NCBI GenBank assembly: GCA_033977485.1
Contig: CM066994.1
Location: 42,619,155 to 42,683,154, forward strand
DNA length: 64,000 bases
Direction: 5' to 3'
Origin: Hydrangea macrophylla
Taxonomy: Eukaryota > Streptophyta > Magnoliopsida > Cornales > Hydrangeaceae
Part shown: piece by piece, positions 31,030 through 43,789 of the stretch
Position numbering within the stretch: position 1 is the first letter of the stretch
Layout: each line of letters opens with the position of its first letter
Made by a program: the position numbers and the translations under genes
The notes under the pieces: generated by a model
What the model saw: the letters and a program-made list of their open reading frames with translations, nothing else
Databases searched by the model: none
What the model was told of the DNA's origin: nothing

Positions 31030-31800
31030 AATTGATATTATTGTGAAATTGTGGGTGTGCAATTTAACACTCATATTTTAAGATAAAAAGTTTGTTATAT
31101 TTGAACACGTCTTGAAGATTCATATTCACATTAAGTGAGATTAGTGTAAAATTTGTCACTCGTTTTTTTGTTTATACTAATTACATTTTTTGTGTTGGTT
31201 GTATCAATCGCTTGGATCCCATCCAAATCTCAAGTATAAAGGTGTTTGAAGATGGACACTGTTACATTTTACACTGTTAAATTTCACACTGTTGAAATTT
31301 AACACTAATGTTCTTGGTTCAAAAGGTTGTGCTGCGAAATAATATACTATGTTGTGGTTCAAAAGTTGTTGTTCAAAGGTAGTAGTGTGAAAATTAACAC
31401 TCGTATTCTTGGTTCAAAGGCTATGTTGCGAAATTGTATACTATATGAAGTAAAATTGTGATATCAATGAATTATTGCATTCAAATGTAAAATGAATGTG
31501 CAAATGAATTTGTGATAAGACAATGTTAAATGTATTCTAAGTATTGTGGTATGAATTGTACACTGTTAAATTTCATAGAATGACGAGCTCACTTTGTGAT
31601 GAATTGAGAGATGGATGAACACAAATTTATTAATATATTCAATTCTGAAATTGCAGCTGGCGCGAAAGCAACTAAGGCAAATGAAATAGTTGTATAATTC
31701 ACATTGTAAATCACACAATATGAAATTAGAATAGTTGAGTGTGTAATTTCATACTGTAAAACACAGTACAAAATTTTACACTGTGCGGACTGTTATCTCA
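31030..31800. repeat. Segment with repeated AATTTxACACT words
   Basis: Variants of AAATTTAACACT / TTTACACTGTTAAATTTCAC occur near 31063, 31148, 31263-31308, 31390, 31553 and 31743-31785 in mixed orientation. Similar text (GTGTAAAATTGTACACTGG) occurs in the Mutator-like element near 13870-13890, so this may be a relic of a related element's flank. Confidence 0.45.
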
Positions 31801-32176
31801 TTCGAATGGATTATGGACGGTTATAGAATGGAGTGTATTAGGGGTGTTTAATATAAATGAAACAGATTTGTAAAATAAAATCCTAAAATATTGAGTTATT
31901 ATTTCTATTTATATTATATGCAATATCAATGGGGATTGGGTAAGATTTGGTAAGATTTGAAAACTGATTCCATATTTAAATATGTATTAAATATATGTAC
32001 ATATATACATACACTTCAAAACAAATCATTGCAAAATGGAGAGGCTTTACCAATTGCATGACTTGCTATATGGCTGAGACAATGTTCCAGCACAGTATCA
32101 CTCTCTTACCTATTGTTGTTGAACTTGAAAAAATACCGTAAAAGTAAGATATTGTTGTCACCAACTAATATATATA

Positions 32177-32372
32177 GGATAATTTTTGGGGCACATAAGA
32201 ATTTCACAAAAACAAATTACATTAATGTTATGTGTCTATCTCTCTACTCTGTGGACCCCATAGATATTGTAGACCCCCACAGTGTCAGTGGACCCCACCA
32301 GGAGAGAGATAGACACATTGTGGTTTATGTATCGTATTTTTGTGAGATTCTTATGTGCCCCAAGAGTTATCC
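32177..32372. mobile_element. 196-bp MITE, ends GGATAA..TTATCC
   Basis: Left GGATAATTTTTGGGGCACAT and right the complement of GGATAACTCTTGGGGCACAT; the arms continue with AAGAATTTCACAAAAA and ATGTGTCTATCTCTCT. The flanks are both (AT)n-like (ATATATATA and ATATATATT), compatible with a 9-bp duplication in low-complexity DNA. Confidence 0.8.
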
Positions 32373-32849
32373 ATATATATTTCCAAATGAACTTCCTTTG
32401 CTTTATTAGCTATTGCCTATTGCTCCTGCTCCTGCCTTCTGAGATGTTTCAATTGGTTGGTCCGAGATGGTGGTTGGAAATAAGTTGTCTTCAACCGAGG
32501 TTTGCACATGGATATCATTCAAATTTGCTCAGACTGAAATTTATTTATCTAAAAATAAAGGGTGGAGTTAAGTATACCACTTTTTTCTGCTAAATACACC
32601 ACTCTGTAGTATTATAAGATAAAAAATAATAAAATTGTGAGTGAAGGTAGTGTAGTTAGCTCCACTCAAAATAAATCATACTATAACGGTCTATTTGGGG
32701 CAGTTTGTGTATTTGCGATCGCTATAGCTTTTGTAGAATAAATTGTGGTTAAAATTGAATTTGAGCGTTGTGATGTTTAAATAATCTATTATAAAAGTGG
32801 ATATGATGACAGAATATATTATATAAGTGTTTGGTTAGAGCATCTATGA

Positions 32850-33055
32850 TGGCAAAAGAAAATAGTTTTGCTCACCCAAAAAATGGTTCACCAATGCTCA
32901 CCCAAGTATCTCATTGGTCAATGCAGTGGGACTCAGGATTAAATTAATAGTGCTTAATCCTGCATCCCACTGCATTGACCTTTGAGATGCTTGGAGTGAG
33001 CATTGGTGAATCATTTTTTGGGGGAGCAAAAATGCTCACATGGCAAAACATACAA
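32850..33055. mobile_element. MITE-like hairpin
   Basis: About 32870-32945 and 32950-33040 are mirrored: TTTTGCTC.CCCAAAAAATG, TTCACCAATGCTCAC, CATCTCA or ATCTCAT, GGTCAATGCAGTGGGA and AGGATTAA recur in reverse complement. Exact ends and target duplication not resolved. Confidence 0.75.
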
Positions 33056-33194
33056 CAAACTTAGTGAACATAGCACACTTGGTCGGTCACACGTGATATG
33101 CGAGTAGATGTTGGTTACACGGGTGTACCACGTCACTATTTGTAACCTTTGTAACACTGAGATAATTATAAGGCTAAAAAAATACTTTAGTACA

Positions 33195-33535
33195 CTGTAC
33201 TTATAGTGAAGTTTCACTTTGGGCCCTATACTTTCGATTGCAACACTTTGGGCCCCCAATTTACATACTTGTTTCAATCAAAGACAACCATCAACGGTGT
33301 TAAAATTTATAACAGAATGGACAATATGGAGTTTCGTTGTGGGCTCTGTACTTATAGCAAAATTTCACTTTGAGCCCTATACTTATAGTGAAGTTTCGCT
33401 TTTGGCCCTCTATGTAGTCCATTATGTTATACCTTTTTAACGACGTTAACAATTGTTCTTGATTAAAACAATACTGAAAATTGCAGGCCCAAAGTGTTGC
33501 AATCGGAAGTATAGGGCCCAATGTGGAGCTTGGGT
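33195..33535. mobile_element. MITE-like inverted repeat
   Basis: The left part (CACTTTGGGCCCTATACTT.CGATTGCAACACTTTGGGCC) and right part (GGCCCAAAGTGTTGCAATCG.AAGTATAGGGCCCAA) are reverse complements. The middle contains two further CACTTTGAGCCC/TTTTGGCCC variants. No coding. Confidence 0.75.
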
Positions 33536-33539
33536 ATAT

Positions 33540-34033
33540 TGATGATATTAGTTAAAAATAATAGGAGTAATAATAATCGTAACTGAAATGTCATTTTTTT
33601 AAAACTTCAATTAATTTCAAGAAAATTTTATTAGCTTAGGTTTCAACTCAAAGTAAATTACATAAATTTATCGATTTTATAAGCAATTTTTTTTTTGTTA
33701 CTTGAAATGCCAAATTTAACTTTCATATAAAATCAGACAAATTTATGTAATTTACTTTGACGCTCCGTTTGTTTCGACATAAAATATTTTCTGAAAAACA
33801 TTTTTGCATTTTCCGGTGTATGGTTACCCTAAGAATGAAGTAAAATATTTTATACAAACAAATGTGGTACACCCTTTCAGTGAAAAATAATTTACGGCCT
33901 AAAAGCTCTATGTTAGTCGGTTATGGTAAGATATTTTGGACTGTGAGAGACCACATTTGTGATAAAAGCTCCATGTTGGTTTGTGATTTGTCTTTGCCGA
34001 TGTCATATAGGCTTGAAATATATATATATATAG
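33540..34033. other. Intergenic DNA up to the copia element
   Basis: No gene. The word ATTTATGTAATTTACTTTGA near 33743 is mirrored by CAAAGTAAATTACATAAATT near 33649, a further small inverted repeat. It ends in an (AT)n run adjoining the LTR. Confidence 0.5.
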
Positions 34034-34479
34034 TGTAAGAAATATTGTGGGCCATATGGGCACCCACATATCATTGGACCAGGTCTAATGGGCTTTGGCT
34101 CTTGGAGCCCTAGGGTTTGGTGAATATGTGTGTGTATTATGTATATTTATATATATGATATAAACACGTACATATGCTGATCCTAAGCAATTTGGCAGCC
34201 TCTCTCCCTCTCTCTCCCACCTCTCTCACGTTTTCTCTCTCTAGGCCATCACCATGGAGCTATGGGATTTAGCGCGTGACATTGACGGAGACCGCTCTAG
34301 TAGCGTCCTCTACGACTTATGCAGAGTACAAGGGAGTACACGGAAGCACAATAGGAGTAGCCGTTCGTGGGTTTCAACGTCGGGGTCATAACAACACCGA
34401 TCAACGATCTGTTGCGTTATTCCGCTAGGTAAGACACCTAAACCCGACTCGTATGCATGTGTGTGTATATTTTTCTACA
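34034..34479 (+). repeat. Copia 5' LTR
   Basis: 446 bp, starts TGTAAGAAATATTG, ends TTTTTCTACA. It contains an (AT)-rich TATATATATGATATAAAC segment (possible TATA region) and a CT-rich initiator-like tract at about 34199-34245. Confidence 0.9.
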
Positions 34480-34933
34480 TTGGTATCAGAGCCATTAGGT
34501 TGTTGATTCGCCCGTATTATGCCCAAAAATGAATCTGCCATTAAAGGTCTTGAAGCTTTTACCAAAAACTTGATAAAATGAATTTTCAAGTGGGTCTAGT
34601 ATAAAACTCCAATAGAAGTCCCAATTTTTTATATAGTTGTGCCCTATATGGCCCCTAAAGTCCCTCCATAAAATTTCATGGGCTGATTATCTTCGGTGGT
34701 AGATATGTAGCCTTGCAAAGTCACTGCCGTGCGCAGCCATGGCTACTGCACAATAGGTTTTGGATGTTTTCGGGTTGGCCCAGTCCCCCTTGATGTGTGG
34801 GGGCCACGCCCCATGTTTTGGCTATGAGCGGACAAGGTAAGTGGGACCACTGGATTCCACAAACCAAGTCATATCTTATGGTAGCAGTCATGAATGGTGG
34901 GGCGTGATCCGTATTAGGCCTCAGAAGGAGTTG

Positions 34934-35055
34934 AGTAATGCTAGGTGCACAATGAATTGCACAACTAATTGCACAAACGTGCAACACAAGGTTGGACTTT
35001 GTGCTGCACGTTGTGCAATTGATTGTGCAATTCAGTGTGCACCTAGTATTTTCCA
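34934..35055. mobile_element. 122-bp Mutator-type MITE nested in copia
   Basis: Hairpin with ends AGTAATGCTAGGTGCACA and the complement of TGGAAAATACTAGGTGCACA, flanked by the exact 9-bp duplication AAGGAGTTG (34925-34933 and 35056-35064). The arms repeat GAATTGCACAA words. Same family as 25791-25986. Confidence 0.92.
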
Positions 35056-35224
35056 AAGGAGTTGTGACTTGCTATTATATATGGACTTTACCATTTTTTT
35101 TGTTTGTTTAGAAGCTCCTTAACTAGTTTGAATTAATTAAACAACCATCTTGTGCATTAAAACAATTGTTTTAAATTAATTTTAAAATACAGAAAAATAA
35201 TGGTTTTGTACATTATTATTTTTG

Positions 35225-36060
35225 TAGTGTTTTGAGCACTGTTTGGGGACAGAGAAATTGTTTGGGTAAATTATCTCTCTTTTTTTTATATGTTTTAAAG
35301 CATATAATGCATGCTTTGTGCACATTTTACATGCTTAAAATATATTTTTTATTTGGTTTAAAGTCCATAAAATAATATTTTTGTAATATTACATTTTTTC
35401 CAGTATATTGGATGAGACTCTAAGATAATTTTTGTGTAAATTATCATGTATTTTTGGTATTTTAGAGCATATCATTTATACTCTTGGGCAGTTATTTAAT
35501 TGCTTAAATAGCTAAATACACTGTTAATTTTTGTAATTAATATGGGACATATAGGATACTGTTTTGAGACCATATGTAATTTCGTGAGACCCATAGATAA
35601 TTTTTGATAAGTTATCTATATCATATTAATATTTTAGAGCATATGACTATGTGTTTTTGTACACGTATTAAATTGCTTAAAATATTTTATTGATTATTAG
35701 TTCATGGAATTAACATAATGGATTTAGCACACTAGAGATAACTTGAGGAAATTTTTTAGTGAATTTCTCGCTCTTTGGGATAAATTTTAGAGTATGCATT
35801 GTGTTGAGTACGCAGTATTACCTGCTTAAAATATAATAAATAAAGTTGTTAATTCTTGAAATTAATGAATGGTATTTTCGGTACACTGTTTGGAGACTTG
35901 AGAAATTTTTTTTATGAATTATCTCATTTTTGTTTTGGTATTTTAGAGCATAAAATTTATGATTATGGGCATTTTTTTTATTGCTTAAAATATCCAAAAT
36001 AGACTATTAATGTATGTACATTTTTTTAAAAATTAATATGGGGTGTTTAGAACACTACAT
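35225..36060 (+). repeat. Five diverged ~160-bp units in the copia leader
   Basis: TTTAGAGCATA or a close variant stands near 35294, 35461, 35633, 35786 and 35942 (spacings 153-172). Each is followed by ATTGCTTAAAATA and then by a TTAATT..TAATTAATATGG / ACTGTTT.GAGAC block. The region lies between primer-binding site and gag, so it is an untranslated leader expansion. Confidence 0.75.
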
Positions 36061-37190
36061 TAGACCACTAAAAATCCTTGGAGAACAAATTCCTCAAATT
36101 TTTTTATTTCTGGGAATTTAGTTGCTCATAGTTAGTTTTTGTTTAAATAGATCAATTCATTTTGTTAAATTGATTCAAAATGTTTTGTGCCTTAATAAAA
36201 GTCTGGAAATTTTTTATTTATAATGACAAATCAGTTTTTCAGTTATTTATTTTTTTTTCCATAAGATTTTAAATTAATTTGTTAAATTAAAAGCCCTTGA
36301 CTAATTGGTTTTAAAATAAGTTTTTAAAACCAAAAATTGTTTCTAAACTAGTGAAAAATCAAGGATTTTTCATTGATTTTTTCCTTAGCTTATGGGAGCT
36401 ATCCGGGCTTAGCAATGAATTAGTTCATTGCATTTTATTATTTTAGTGGCTCACTGCATTGTAGATCATATTTAATTACTGTTGTTTGTGATTGGATGAC
36501 CCAAGACCTCTAATCCCCGTCTTTAAATGGAGTGATGGATTAGTCCATTCATTTTAAATAGACCACATGAGTGCTTGGTGTATGTGATTAATGCAGTAAT
36601 CTGGGTCAAATGAATGGACAATTTATTGACAATTTATGGAGTTTGTGTCCTCACGATGTATATTTAGGATTGTTTCTGTGTATGTATATGAACAAAGCAT
36701 CCCTATTTTTTTTATGGCTATAAATGTAATGTAAGGATGAGCGTTTAAATTTCTTGTAATAGAAAAGCCTATTTGTAAAGGGGTGATTTTCTTTGTTCAT
36801 AAATCATACACTTGAATTACCTTAGTCTGAGCTCTAAGTTATCAATTCGGACCTACGTGGGGATTCATGCGCACTTTTGTTGTATGACGTACTTTATATC
36901 ATTGTGGATAATCTTAGATAGGTAATTATACCATCTAATTGATGTTTGTTTAGAAAAATTAATTATAAAAGGTTTTTCCTTGATTTACAAAATTAAGATT
37001 TGATTAATGAGCAATAGCAAATTTTTTGGTCTTAAATTGTAAAAAGGGGAAAATTCATTTGTAATTGGATTTTAAAACAAACTTTATGAAATGTGCAAAT
37101 AATAATGTCAATCTCTTGCGCATGTTCTCAAATGTTTTTCAGACCACACCCTGTTAATCTTTCCATAGATAACAAGTTTAAAATGGACTA
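36061..37190 (+). other. Copia leader, no gene recognised
   Basis: AT-rich sequence between the repeat units and the gag remnant. No open frame or terminal motif supported. Confidence 0.4.
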
Positions 37191-37960
37191 ATTTTTGTAA
37201 TATGGCACTGCAAAGTAACACATCTACAGAATGAGTAGGAGCTTATGGGCTTTAGATTTATTCTATGGTCCAACCTATTCAACCGAGTAATGGGCCTTAT
37301 GTCCAACATTGTTATAACCTTGAAAACCCATAGCACTTGGCTCGAGTAGGATCATAGCACGCGCTTTGTGATAAGCAGCATGCACCATGAACCTGTTGCG
37401 AAGTATAAGTACTACCCAATAGCCAAAGAATTGTGGGATCAGCTCGAATTTGTTTTTGGTGGCACATTCACTACTAGATTAAGTATCTAGTTATGGAGTT
37501 TGGGAAAGTAAAGGGGATGTTCTAAGTACACAATGACTGAACATCTAAGGTCAATGTCAGTGTGATTCGTGATATCAGATTGCTAGGAATATCTTTACTC
37601 CCGAACTACAGTTTCGGGTTATGAGTAGTTCGTTGCCTGATTCACGGGACCACAGGAAACAAATCATGATCTACGACGGAAATGTTAAATTTTTGTTTTT
37701 GACATTTCTCTATATGTTGAGCTAAATATGGAGCTCTAAAAAGGTAAGGCGAACCACATAGCTACACACTTGACCACAACTTCCATAAGTAGAAGTGGGT
37801 GCAACGCTAGTGGGCCTAAACGCAATGGTAAGGGTAAACTCGTCAAGAGGCAGGGTGGGGCTAGCAAGTTTGCTCCCAAGGCTAACAAGGTGGGAGAACG
37901 CAGTTGAAGTTATTTTTCCAATTGGCGGTAATAGGATAGATATTTTTGGGTGGTAGTATT
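37190..37960 (+). pseudogene. Copia gag remnant
   Basis: Broken frames spell copia gag (UBN2-type) pieces: ELWDQLEFVFGGTFTTRL at about 37429-37485, then EHLR.MS and RDIRLLGISL, then the Lys/Gly-rich tail (37790-37900). Stops and frameshifts occur every few dozen codons. Confidence 0.6.
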
Positions 37961-38039
37961 ACTAGGACATGGTGATCTAGGGATAATTACTTAAGAGTTG
38001 TTTTAATAAGTTTTAGTTTCCTCTGTTATTCATTTTCTG

Positions 38040-38580
38040 AGACATGGCATGCTGGACTTGAACGCATAGGATATGATAGGATGACTTGATTGGCTTAAGA
38101 AGCCCTTTTGGGCCCACTCGCTAAGGTTGACCTACGCATGTGTGAGTTTTGAAAGGTTGTCAAAGCATGTCGAAAGTCTTTTAGAGAGGCTATTAGAGCT
38201 ACTCAAGAATTAGAACTAGTTCACTCAGATATCTGTGGACCTATAGTTGTAAAGGCACGACATGGCGCCTCTCATTTTCTCACTTTTATAGATAATTTTG
38301 AGCGATATGAGGATGGCGAGTACTTATCTAATTAGTTCATGGAACTGTGTGAGAAAAAAGGGGAAACACAGACAACTTCCTATTCCAGAAACTCCGCAAC
38401 AATATGGTGTTGCAGAAAGAAGGAATAGGACATTCTTAGATATGGCTAGGACTATGATGGCGCAAGTCAACCTCCCAATCCTTCCGCTTTCAAATTATTT
38501 TAGGGGAATGTACTCTTGTTTGTTGCCTACATACTAGAATGCCTCTTTTCAGTCAGTTCCTTCTACCCCTTATGAGCTAT
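38040..38580 (+). pseudogene. Copia integrase remnant
   Basis: Starts with a GAG-pre-integrase-like stretch (AGLERIGYDRMT..) and a Cys pair (MCEF..), then integrase core text SHFLTFIDNFERY and the typical PQQYGVAERRNRTFLDMART at about 38393-38452. Normal relatives have PQQNGVAERRNRT, so the catalytic Glu of this motif is still readable. Multiple stops. Confidence 0.7.
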
Positions 38581-39079
38581 GAAAAGGCGAAAAGCTCATT
38601 TTGGAGCATTTACGCCCGTGGAGCTCATGAGGTTATGTTCACTATACCTCGCATAAGTGCGAGAAACTACGCTCGAGAGCTAGAAAGCATACCTTTATAA
38701 GGTATTCTAATAGCTCGACAGGCTATGTTACATATGATGAACAACCAGGTATAGGAATGACAGAAATGGTATCAAATGATATTGAGAATGACTTCCCCAG
38801 GTTGGTAATACTAAGAGATATCTTGACCTCTATGAGTGGGAGGATGTTGAAGACAACATACCAAATTTAAGCGAGGGTGGGGAGATTGAGATTCCACATC
38901 CAGTAATCACTATGAAATGGTACTAGTCTCTAGCTGAGTGGGAGTACACCGCTAGACGCTAGTGGGAGTGTACCAGATAGTGGAAGTACAGCACTAAGCA
39001 CTCAAGATTCTCATGCATTAAACCGTAGGTGATGAGGAAACCCTACCGCTGTTTTCAATTAAGGGAGACATATTCATGT

Positions 39080-39430
39080 GTGCAAATGTGTGCACAAGTG
39101 GATGAGGATGAGCCTGCTTCTTTTGATGAAGTACTTTTTTTCGTCTGCTGAAATTGAGTAAACAGTTGCTATGCCAGATGAGATGAGCTCTATGGACGTG
39201 AATAAGGTCTGGGAGTTAGTTGATATTCCGCCTGTGCGTAAGACTATTGGAGATAAGTGTGTTTTCAAAATCTAACGCAAGGCAGATGGTTCAATTGACA
39301 ATAATAAGGCGCGCCTTGTGGCGATAGTTTGTACCTAGAGAAGTATAGACCACGGAAACATGTTCTCCCAAAGGGTGAGATCTGACTCCATTCGCCTTAT
39401 CCTAGCAATTGTCGCACATTTAGTTTTAAA
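39080..39430 (+). pseudogene. Copia reverse transcriptase remnant
   Basis: Reads EMSSMDVNKVWELVDIPP, IGDKCVFKI, ADGSI..KARLVA, the start of the copia RT domain (relatives: WELVxLPxGxxxIGxKWVFK). Frames then break. Further RT text such as NLKYAMLCTRSDVCYA is seen at about 39951-40000. Confidence 0.7.
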
Positions 39431-39930
39431 ACTTTTTTAATTGGGTGTTTAAACTCTTTTCTTAATGGAGAACAAGACGAAGAGATAAATTTGGATCATC
39501 CCATTGCTTTTGTGATCAAAGGGAACGAGCGCAAAAGTATGCTGTCTCAAACGTTCCATTTATTATCTCAAGCTAGCAATCGTCTAAGCAGTGGTACAAT
39601 GTGTGTACATTAACGGTCCAAGAAAAGTGTTCTAATTCTTTGCATGTTGATGACATTCTTCTAGCTAGAAATGAGACGAGTTCCATTGTCACCACTTGAG
39701 AATGGTTGTCCTTCAGTTTAAGATTGAGGACATGGGTTGCCAACTATGTAGTAGGAGTTTAGATTATAAGAGATCGTTATCAAAAGCTTCTCTGTTTATC
39801 TCGGGGTTCTTGAACATTTTCACATGAAAAGCTGAAAATCCATTGACAACCCAATATTTAAAGGGACTCACCTTTACCTTAGATCAATGTCTAAAGAATA
39901 ATGAGAAGAGGAAACAAATGTCTAGTTTGC

Positions 39931-40388
39931 CATATGCGTCCGTGATAGGGAATCTGAAGTATGCTATGTTGTGTACTCGGTCGGATGTCTGCTATGCGGA
40001 TTGGTCTAATTAGTCGTTGTCTTAGTTGCCCTGGTCCTGTCACTAGAGAGTAGTGAAGACGATCTTGCGATTGCTCGCAGGACTGTGGACCTCGCCTTAC
40101 GTCGTCCTCAATGGAAACATAATTTGTGGTGTTTATACCAGCTATTCGAGAAGCTGTTTTGGTTGCAGAGTTTTTTCAATGGCTAGGCCCTTCACCTCAT
40201 AGTGATGAGGTTATGCTCATCTACGGTGATAACACGTAAGCATGAGCATATGCAAAAGATCTCAAAAACCATTCTAGCATGCAGACATTTGTTTTGTCAC
40301 ATTTGAAATATGGTTTGCGCAAAGGGAAGTTATCTAGCTTGATGCACATCTTCACCTGGGGATTCGATGTGCTTAGACATTTTATTGT
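39931..40388 (+). pseudogene. Copia RT end and RNase H remnant
   Basis: KYAMLCTRSDVCYA, then VKTILRLL and, in another frame, ALRRPQWKHNLWC and VIREAVLVAEFF-like text, are copia RT/RNase H pieces. The segment is cut at 40388 by the gypsy insertion and appears to continue at 49329. Confidence 0.65.
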
Positions 40389-40393
40389 GTTAT

Positions 40394-42320
40394 TATCATA
40401 GCCCAGTCCCACAATAGTGGAACCGAAGCTCGTGGCACGCCACCGAGGCTACTCCAATTCATTAACGTAAAATAGCAGCGGAATAAACAAGTGTACAAAT
40501 CCATAAATTCAAGTTATAAAAAGAATTCTCCGTTTGAAACACTTAAAGAAAACAAACCATTTTGAAAACAGCAGTCCAGTCGACTGATCAGGGTCCGGTC
40601 GACTGGATATGCAAGATACAGAGAGTTCCAAGTTCCAGCAGCCAATCCAGTTGACTGACTCCCATGTCCAGTCGATTGGGGTTAAACTTCCAGTCGACAG
40701 GTACTGTCTGGTCGACTGAACTCCAAGGTAAATCCTAACTGGATTATAATATTATTAAAGCATAATTACAAGAGTTTCCTATCTATTAAAACATTATGAA
40801 GCCGTTCAACGATTCTAAGTTAAATGTAGTCAAAGGTCACAAATCCTTATTACAACAAGTCTATTACAAAACAACAAGGTAAACTTTATAAGTCGCCTTC
40901 TAAGTGAACTCCAGACATCTCGTGATCATTTCCCCGATTTCTCGCCGGCATTCACACTTGAAATGATTATTTGAATAACCACACATATTCGATTTGTTTA
41001 AGCTAACGCTTAGTGAATAAAACAACAATGCACATGAATGATAAACAAGCTCGCATTCACATCTCTACATTTCATACTAGTCTCTGGAGTCTCACGTGTA
41101 CGTTCCATACTCCTAATCCGCGACTCCTCGCCAATAAGTCCACGTGAAAAGGTAAGACCCACGTTTCTTTTCTTCAAACGTGCGACCTTAATACCTATAT
41201 CGGCTCCACAAGATGGCTTGGTACCACATGTTCTTTTGACCCAAATAACAACTCAACATGCTTAAATACATTTCACCGTGCTATTGACATAATCAAAACA
41301 TTTCACCGTGCAATTTGGCCTACTTATCAATATAATTGCCCAATATGAACTACAATATATATATCTATAAACTAACACATGTTTTTCATACAAGGCATGA
41401 ATACATGTTAAGAAATCATTCCAAAACACATAGTTGAATCACTCACCTCCGATTTACGCTCTTAAACTAGGATCCAAAGAAAACCAGAGCACAAGCAGTA
41501 GTCCGTCTAGTACAATTCAAATCGATCAAAAATCCAATCATCAACTTTTTAGAAAAATTCTAGGAAATGAGTCTTCGAAAAACTTATCCAAACGAGTCCT
41601 AACAGATATCAAAACAACGGCTTTACCTCGAGGAGTTCGAATATGAAATCTGGGGACAAACAAATGGATAGAAGGTCGTCGATTTGTACCGGAAAGCTCT
41701 AAGCAACCAAATCCCCCTTTTTGGCCTCCTCTTGAAGTTTAGGTTAAAAACTTATGAATGAAAATATCCTACAACTTTCTATATATAGGCACGACTTTCC
41801 GAAATTAAGTTTACCTCCCCACGAGTTCTCAAAACTCCGAATCATTCTCTGAAACTTCTAACACGCCTAAATCATATATTCACGAGGGCAAATTAAAAAT
41901 TATAAAAGTTTTCGTCTAAGGTCCGTTTGGTTGCTAAAACGCAAATTTTTACATGATTTTTTCAAAATTGCTAATTAGCCTACCAATTATGCAACGTGTT
42001 GATTCGTCCTCACCAGTATACTAAATTAACAACAGAAATAAATTCTAAACCAAAAAATAATACAGATAGTGAAATACACAGGTAAACATTTATTTTCAGA
42101 TAAAAATTTAAGGTATTCTACAATTTACGTCTCATACTCGGAGAGACTTCACAACAACACAACACTCATTCCACTCAGTTTGAAAGAGTTCTCTAACATA
42201 GATACCCAAATCAACTCCTGAGTCAAAACTCACTCACACATGTGTCATAAGACATGCCACATCACATTATCATGCATGGCAATGTAATGAAATGCAACAA
42301 TACACATGCGGGGTGTTATA
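40394..42320 (-). repeat. Gypsy 3' LTR (1927 bp)
   Basis: Matches 47139-49323 along its length, but is 258 bp shorter. The main missing part is between about 40715 and 40730, opposite 47485-47730. TATA-like TATATATAG lies on the - strand near 41787-41779. Confidence 0.9.
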
Positions 42321-42361
42321 ATACTCTCCCCCTTAAAAGAAGTTTGTCCCAAACTTGTACC

Positions 42362-43789
42362 TCATGTATCGAAAAGGTGAGGATACTGAGTACGCATCTC
42401 ATCTTCTATTTTCCATGTCATATCTTCTGTCGCTTGGCTACGCCATAACACTTTCACTTTTGATATCACCTTATTTCGTAAGACTTGATTCTTTCGATCC
42501 AAGATCTCTACCGGATACGCAACACACGTCAAATATCTCTGAATCTCATTCGGCGTCAGAGTCATCACTTGATCTTTATCTTCTATCAAGTGTTTCCCTA
42601 ACAATGACACATGGAATACATTTTGAACTTGAGCATACTCACTCGGCAAGTTCAATAGGTACACTACGAGTCTAACCCTCCCAATGATTTCAAAAGGTCC
42701 TACATACCTCGGATTGAGTTTCCCGTATCTCCCAAATCTGGTAATCCCCTTTGAAGGTGACTCCTTCAAATAAACTAAATCTCCCACATCAAATTCCAAC
42801 AGTCATCTACGCTTGTCGGCATAACTCTTATACCTACTTTGAGCTGACAGTAACCGCTGTCGAATTACCTTTATCTTGTCGGTCGTCTCTTGCACAATTC
42901 TCGACCCTTTAATCATTCTTTCTTCGACTTCTGTCCAACTAATCAGTGAATGACATACACAACCATACAAAGCTTCATAAGGATCCATTCCAATACTTGT
43001 CTGAAAACTGTTGTTATACGCAAACTCAATTAACGGCAAATGGTCTTTCTAATCACCCTAAAAATCAACTACACATAAACAAAGCATGTCCTCCAAAATC
43101 TAGATTACTCTTTCCGATTGACCATCAGTCTGAGGATGAAAAGCAGTACTGAAATGCAATTTGGTACCCATTGCTTCTTGCAAGGCCCTCCAAAACTTCG
43201 ATGTAAAACTACTATCTCTATCTGAAATAATAGAATCTGGAATACCACGTAGTCTCACAATCTCGCGGATATACAACTTAGCTAACGTCATCGGCTTAGT
43301 TGTTCGAAGTGATAGGAAGTGCGATGACTTCATCAAACGGTCAACGATCACCCAAATAATAGTATTCGATTTCTTTGATCTCTAAAACCCACTAACAAAG
43401 TCCATTGTAATGTGTTCCCACTTCCATTCGGCTATCGGTAACGATTGTAACAATCCCGAAGGTACTTGGCGTTCGACCTTCACTTGTTGACAACTCATAC
43501 ATCGTGAAACATAGCGTGCTATCTCTCTCTTCATTCCTGGCCACCAATAAACATGTCTCAAGTCTCTATACATCTTGGTGCTTCCCGGGTAAACGGTGTA
43601 CTCCGTGTTGTGTCCTTCATCTAGGATGTTCCATTTCAATTCCTTCTCGTTGGGCACACAAATTCTACCCCTCAATCTGAAAACATTGTTCTCAAAAATA
43701 AATCCCGGTTGTTTACCCATCAGAATCTCATCACATATCTTCTTCAAAGCCACGTCTTGAAGTTTTTTCCCCGTGATCTCATGAGTCAA
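42362..43789 (-). pseudogene. Gypsy integrase and C-terminal domain, broken
   Basis: Integrases insert the cDNA copy. Reading from 43789: the zinc-binding region (Hx..YxVYPGSTKMYRDL..CMSCQQVK, in which the second His of the usual HHCC motif reads Tyr), WEHITMDFVSGF with the first catalytic Asp, a TAG at 43382, then IVDRLMKSSHFL, SDRDSSFTSKFW (second Asp) and HPQTDGQSERVI (Glu). Further pieces follow at 43039-42803 (LIEFAYNNSFQTSIGM..PYEALYG) and 42799-42362 ([15 protein letters not shown]-like..GPFEI..FHVS). At least three stops separate the pieces. Confidence 0.88.

Noticed and set aside
33219..33521. Mirrored frames starting MGPILSIATLW / MGPILPIATLW
   Set aside because: The mirror image comes from an inverted-repeat MITE.
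34721..35122. Overlapping Cys-rich frames on both strands
   Set aside because: They are the two strands of the hairpin MITE at 34934-35055, not proteins.
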